Of a DNA stretch of 64,000 bases, positions 63,032 to 64,000 are shown piece after piece. Position 1 is the stretch's first letter. Every line of letters starts with the position of its first letter. The notes beneath the pieces are model-generated. The model made no database searches. It was not told the DNA's origin and saw only the letters and a program-made list of their open reading frames with translations. Both the position numbers and the translations under genes were made by a program. This stretch comes from Bombyx mori. Lineage: Eukaryota > Arthropoda > Insecta > Lepidoptera > Bombycidae. The stretch lies in the NCBI RefSeq assembly GCF_030269925.1, contig NC_085133.1, positions 9,754,001-9,818,000 on the forward strand. The letters are read 5' to 3'.

Positions 63032-64000
63032 ATGTAAACATTAACATGCTGTCTAATGACGTCAGCAGACTGTATAGTGTGATACACAAGCAAGCCTCAA
63101 GGTACGTCACTTCCGGAAAAATGAAAACAGAGTGGAATATTGTCCGGTCTGGACATCAACGAAACTGGTGGTCTTTGATTGAATATCCAGCAGTGTGTGC
63201 GTGTTATTCAATTAAAAGACCACAAGTTCAAGACTATCCAACAATTTATTAGTCGATCTCTAAGAAAATTCACAACCCGTGAATTGTTTTCATCAGTGCT
63301 CAATTATTTTTAACTTGATAGCAATGTATGAAAATTACGAATACATTGAAAATCGATTGAATCCGTCGCCGAACGATGCCTATTCCACCTATAGTCGGAT
63401 TTTTAATTAGACGAAGCCAGCTGACAGTAGCTAATGTCACTTTGTGAAATAAAGTTGCTATATTTAAAGTAATAGTGATGCGTTCAGTTCTCGTTCAATC
63501 ACATGAATGAACAATGAGTGTGAAGAGTTAATCATTAATTTCAAACTATAAAAGAATATTATTTATATTTTACAATAAAATTGTATTAAAGTGCTCCAAT
63601 ATATGTTACTAGTAGTATGTAACTACAATCAGTTATTTTTATTTTCAGTACCTACCCATAATTGTTATATTTTATACGTCTATAATTTCAACTATTGTGT
63701 TATTTTTGTATAATTTCAACTGTATTGGAAATAGGACAGTCTTACAAGCTTCCTCGCAATGTTTTTCTTAATGTTTAAAACACTCGGTATTCAGTACAGG
63801 TAGATACTATAGGAACATAATATTTCGTCGAAAACTCGTTGGTATGTACAAAGCACGCCTAAAATTCGAACCCCGTACCCGATATTGGCAATTCGGCACA
63901 CCAACTATTCACTAGACAATCCAGGTAATTTCATTAATTCAAAAGTTTTTTCAATCGTTCACTTTGTCACAACACTATTTTTATTTCATCAAAAACTGAC
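63032..64000. other. Upstream PTP intron or flank, nothing recognised
   Basis: AT-rich. No exon with splice sites and an FN3, Ig or carbonic-anhydrase-like pattern was found on the minus strand, so the 5' exons lie further away. Confidence 0.4.

Overview
The window is nuclear DNA of a silkmoth (Bombyx mori or a very close relative). It is AT-rich and packed with Bm1 SINEs: about 30 copies or fragments, some with a tRNA-like head and most with the common tail that ends in an AATAAA-type run. It also carries several lepidopteran LINE 3' tails, non-autonomous Helitrons ending in CTAG, MITEs and one mariner. Protein genes are split by GT-AG introns and the introns are full of these elements. There are no bacterial features.

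Layout: 1-11175 is repeat-rich, with facing Helitron 3' ends, two tandem 5'-truncated Jockey-type LINE copies, an RTE-type LINE remnant, Bm1 copies and a foldback MITE. From 11176 to 25714 on the + strand lies a three-exon MFS sugar transporter (Tret1-like, predicted 491 aa). It has a 13-codon first exon at 11176-11214 and introns of about 6-7 kb filled with repeats. From 25715 to 40530 is a long, mostly unassigned AT-rich interval holding a decayed mariner inside a Bm1 (38693-39958), a probable THAP/P-type transposase scrap and small tandem repeats.

From 40531 to 59593 on the minus strand is the main gene: the 3' part (20 exons, about 1609 codons, 5' end outside the window) of a class R5 receptor protein tyrosine phosphatase (Ptp99A / PTPRG-like). 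It reads FN3-type ectodomain, one transmembrane helix, an active D1 phosphatase domain and a degenerate D2. All exon phases agree through 19 splice junctions. 59594-64000 is its upstream intron, with more repeats.

The two genes are convergent and no functional link between them is implied. The most notable points are: a roughly 90-residue acidic/basic insertion in the otherwise canonical D1; an FN3 domain split by a long insertion with a furin-like motif; very high GC in the phosphatase exons against AT-rich surroundings; a covarying hairpin shared by two LINE tail families; several datable nested insertions; a 633-bp element with perfect 33-bp terminal repeats; and an isolated 147-codon ORF with a possible PD-(D/E)XK-like core.
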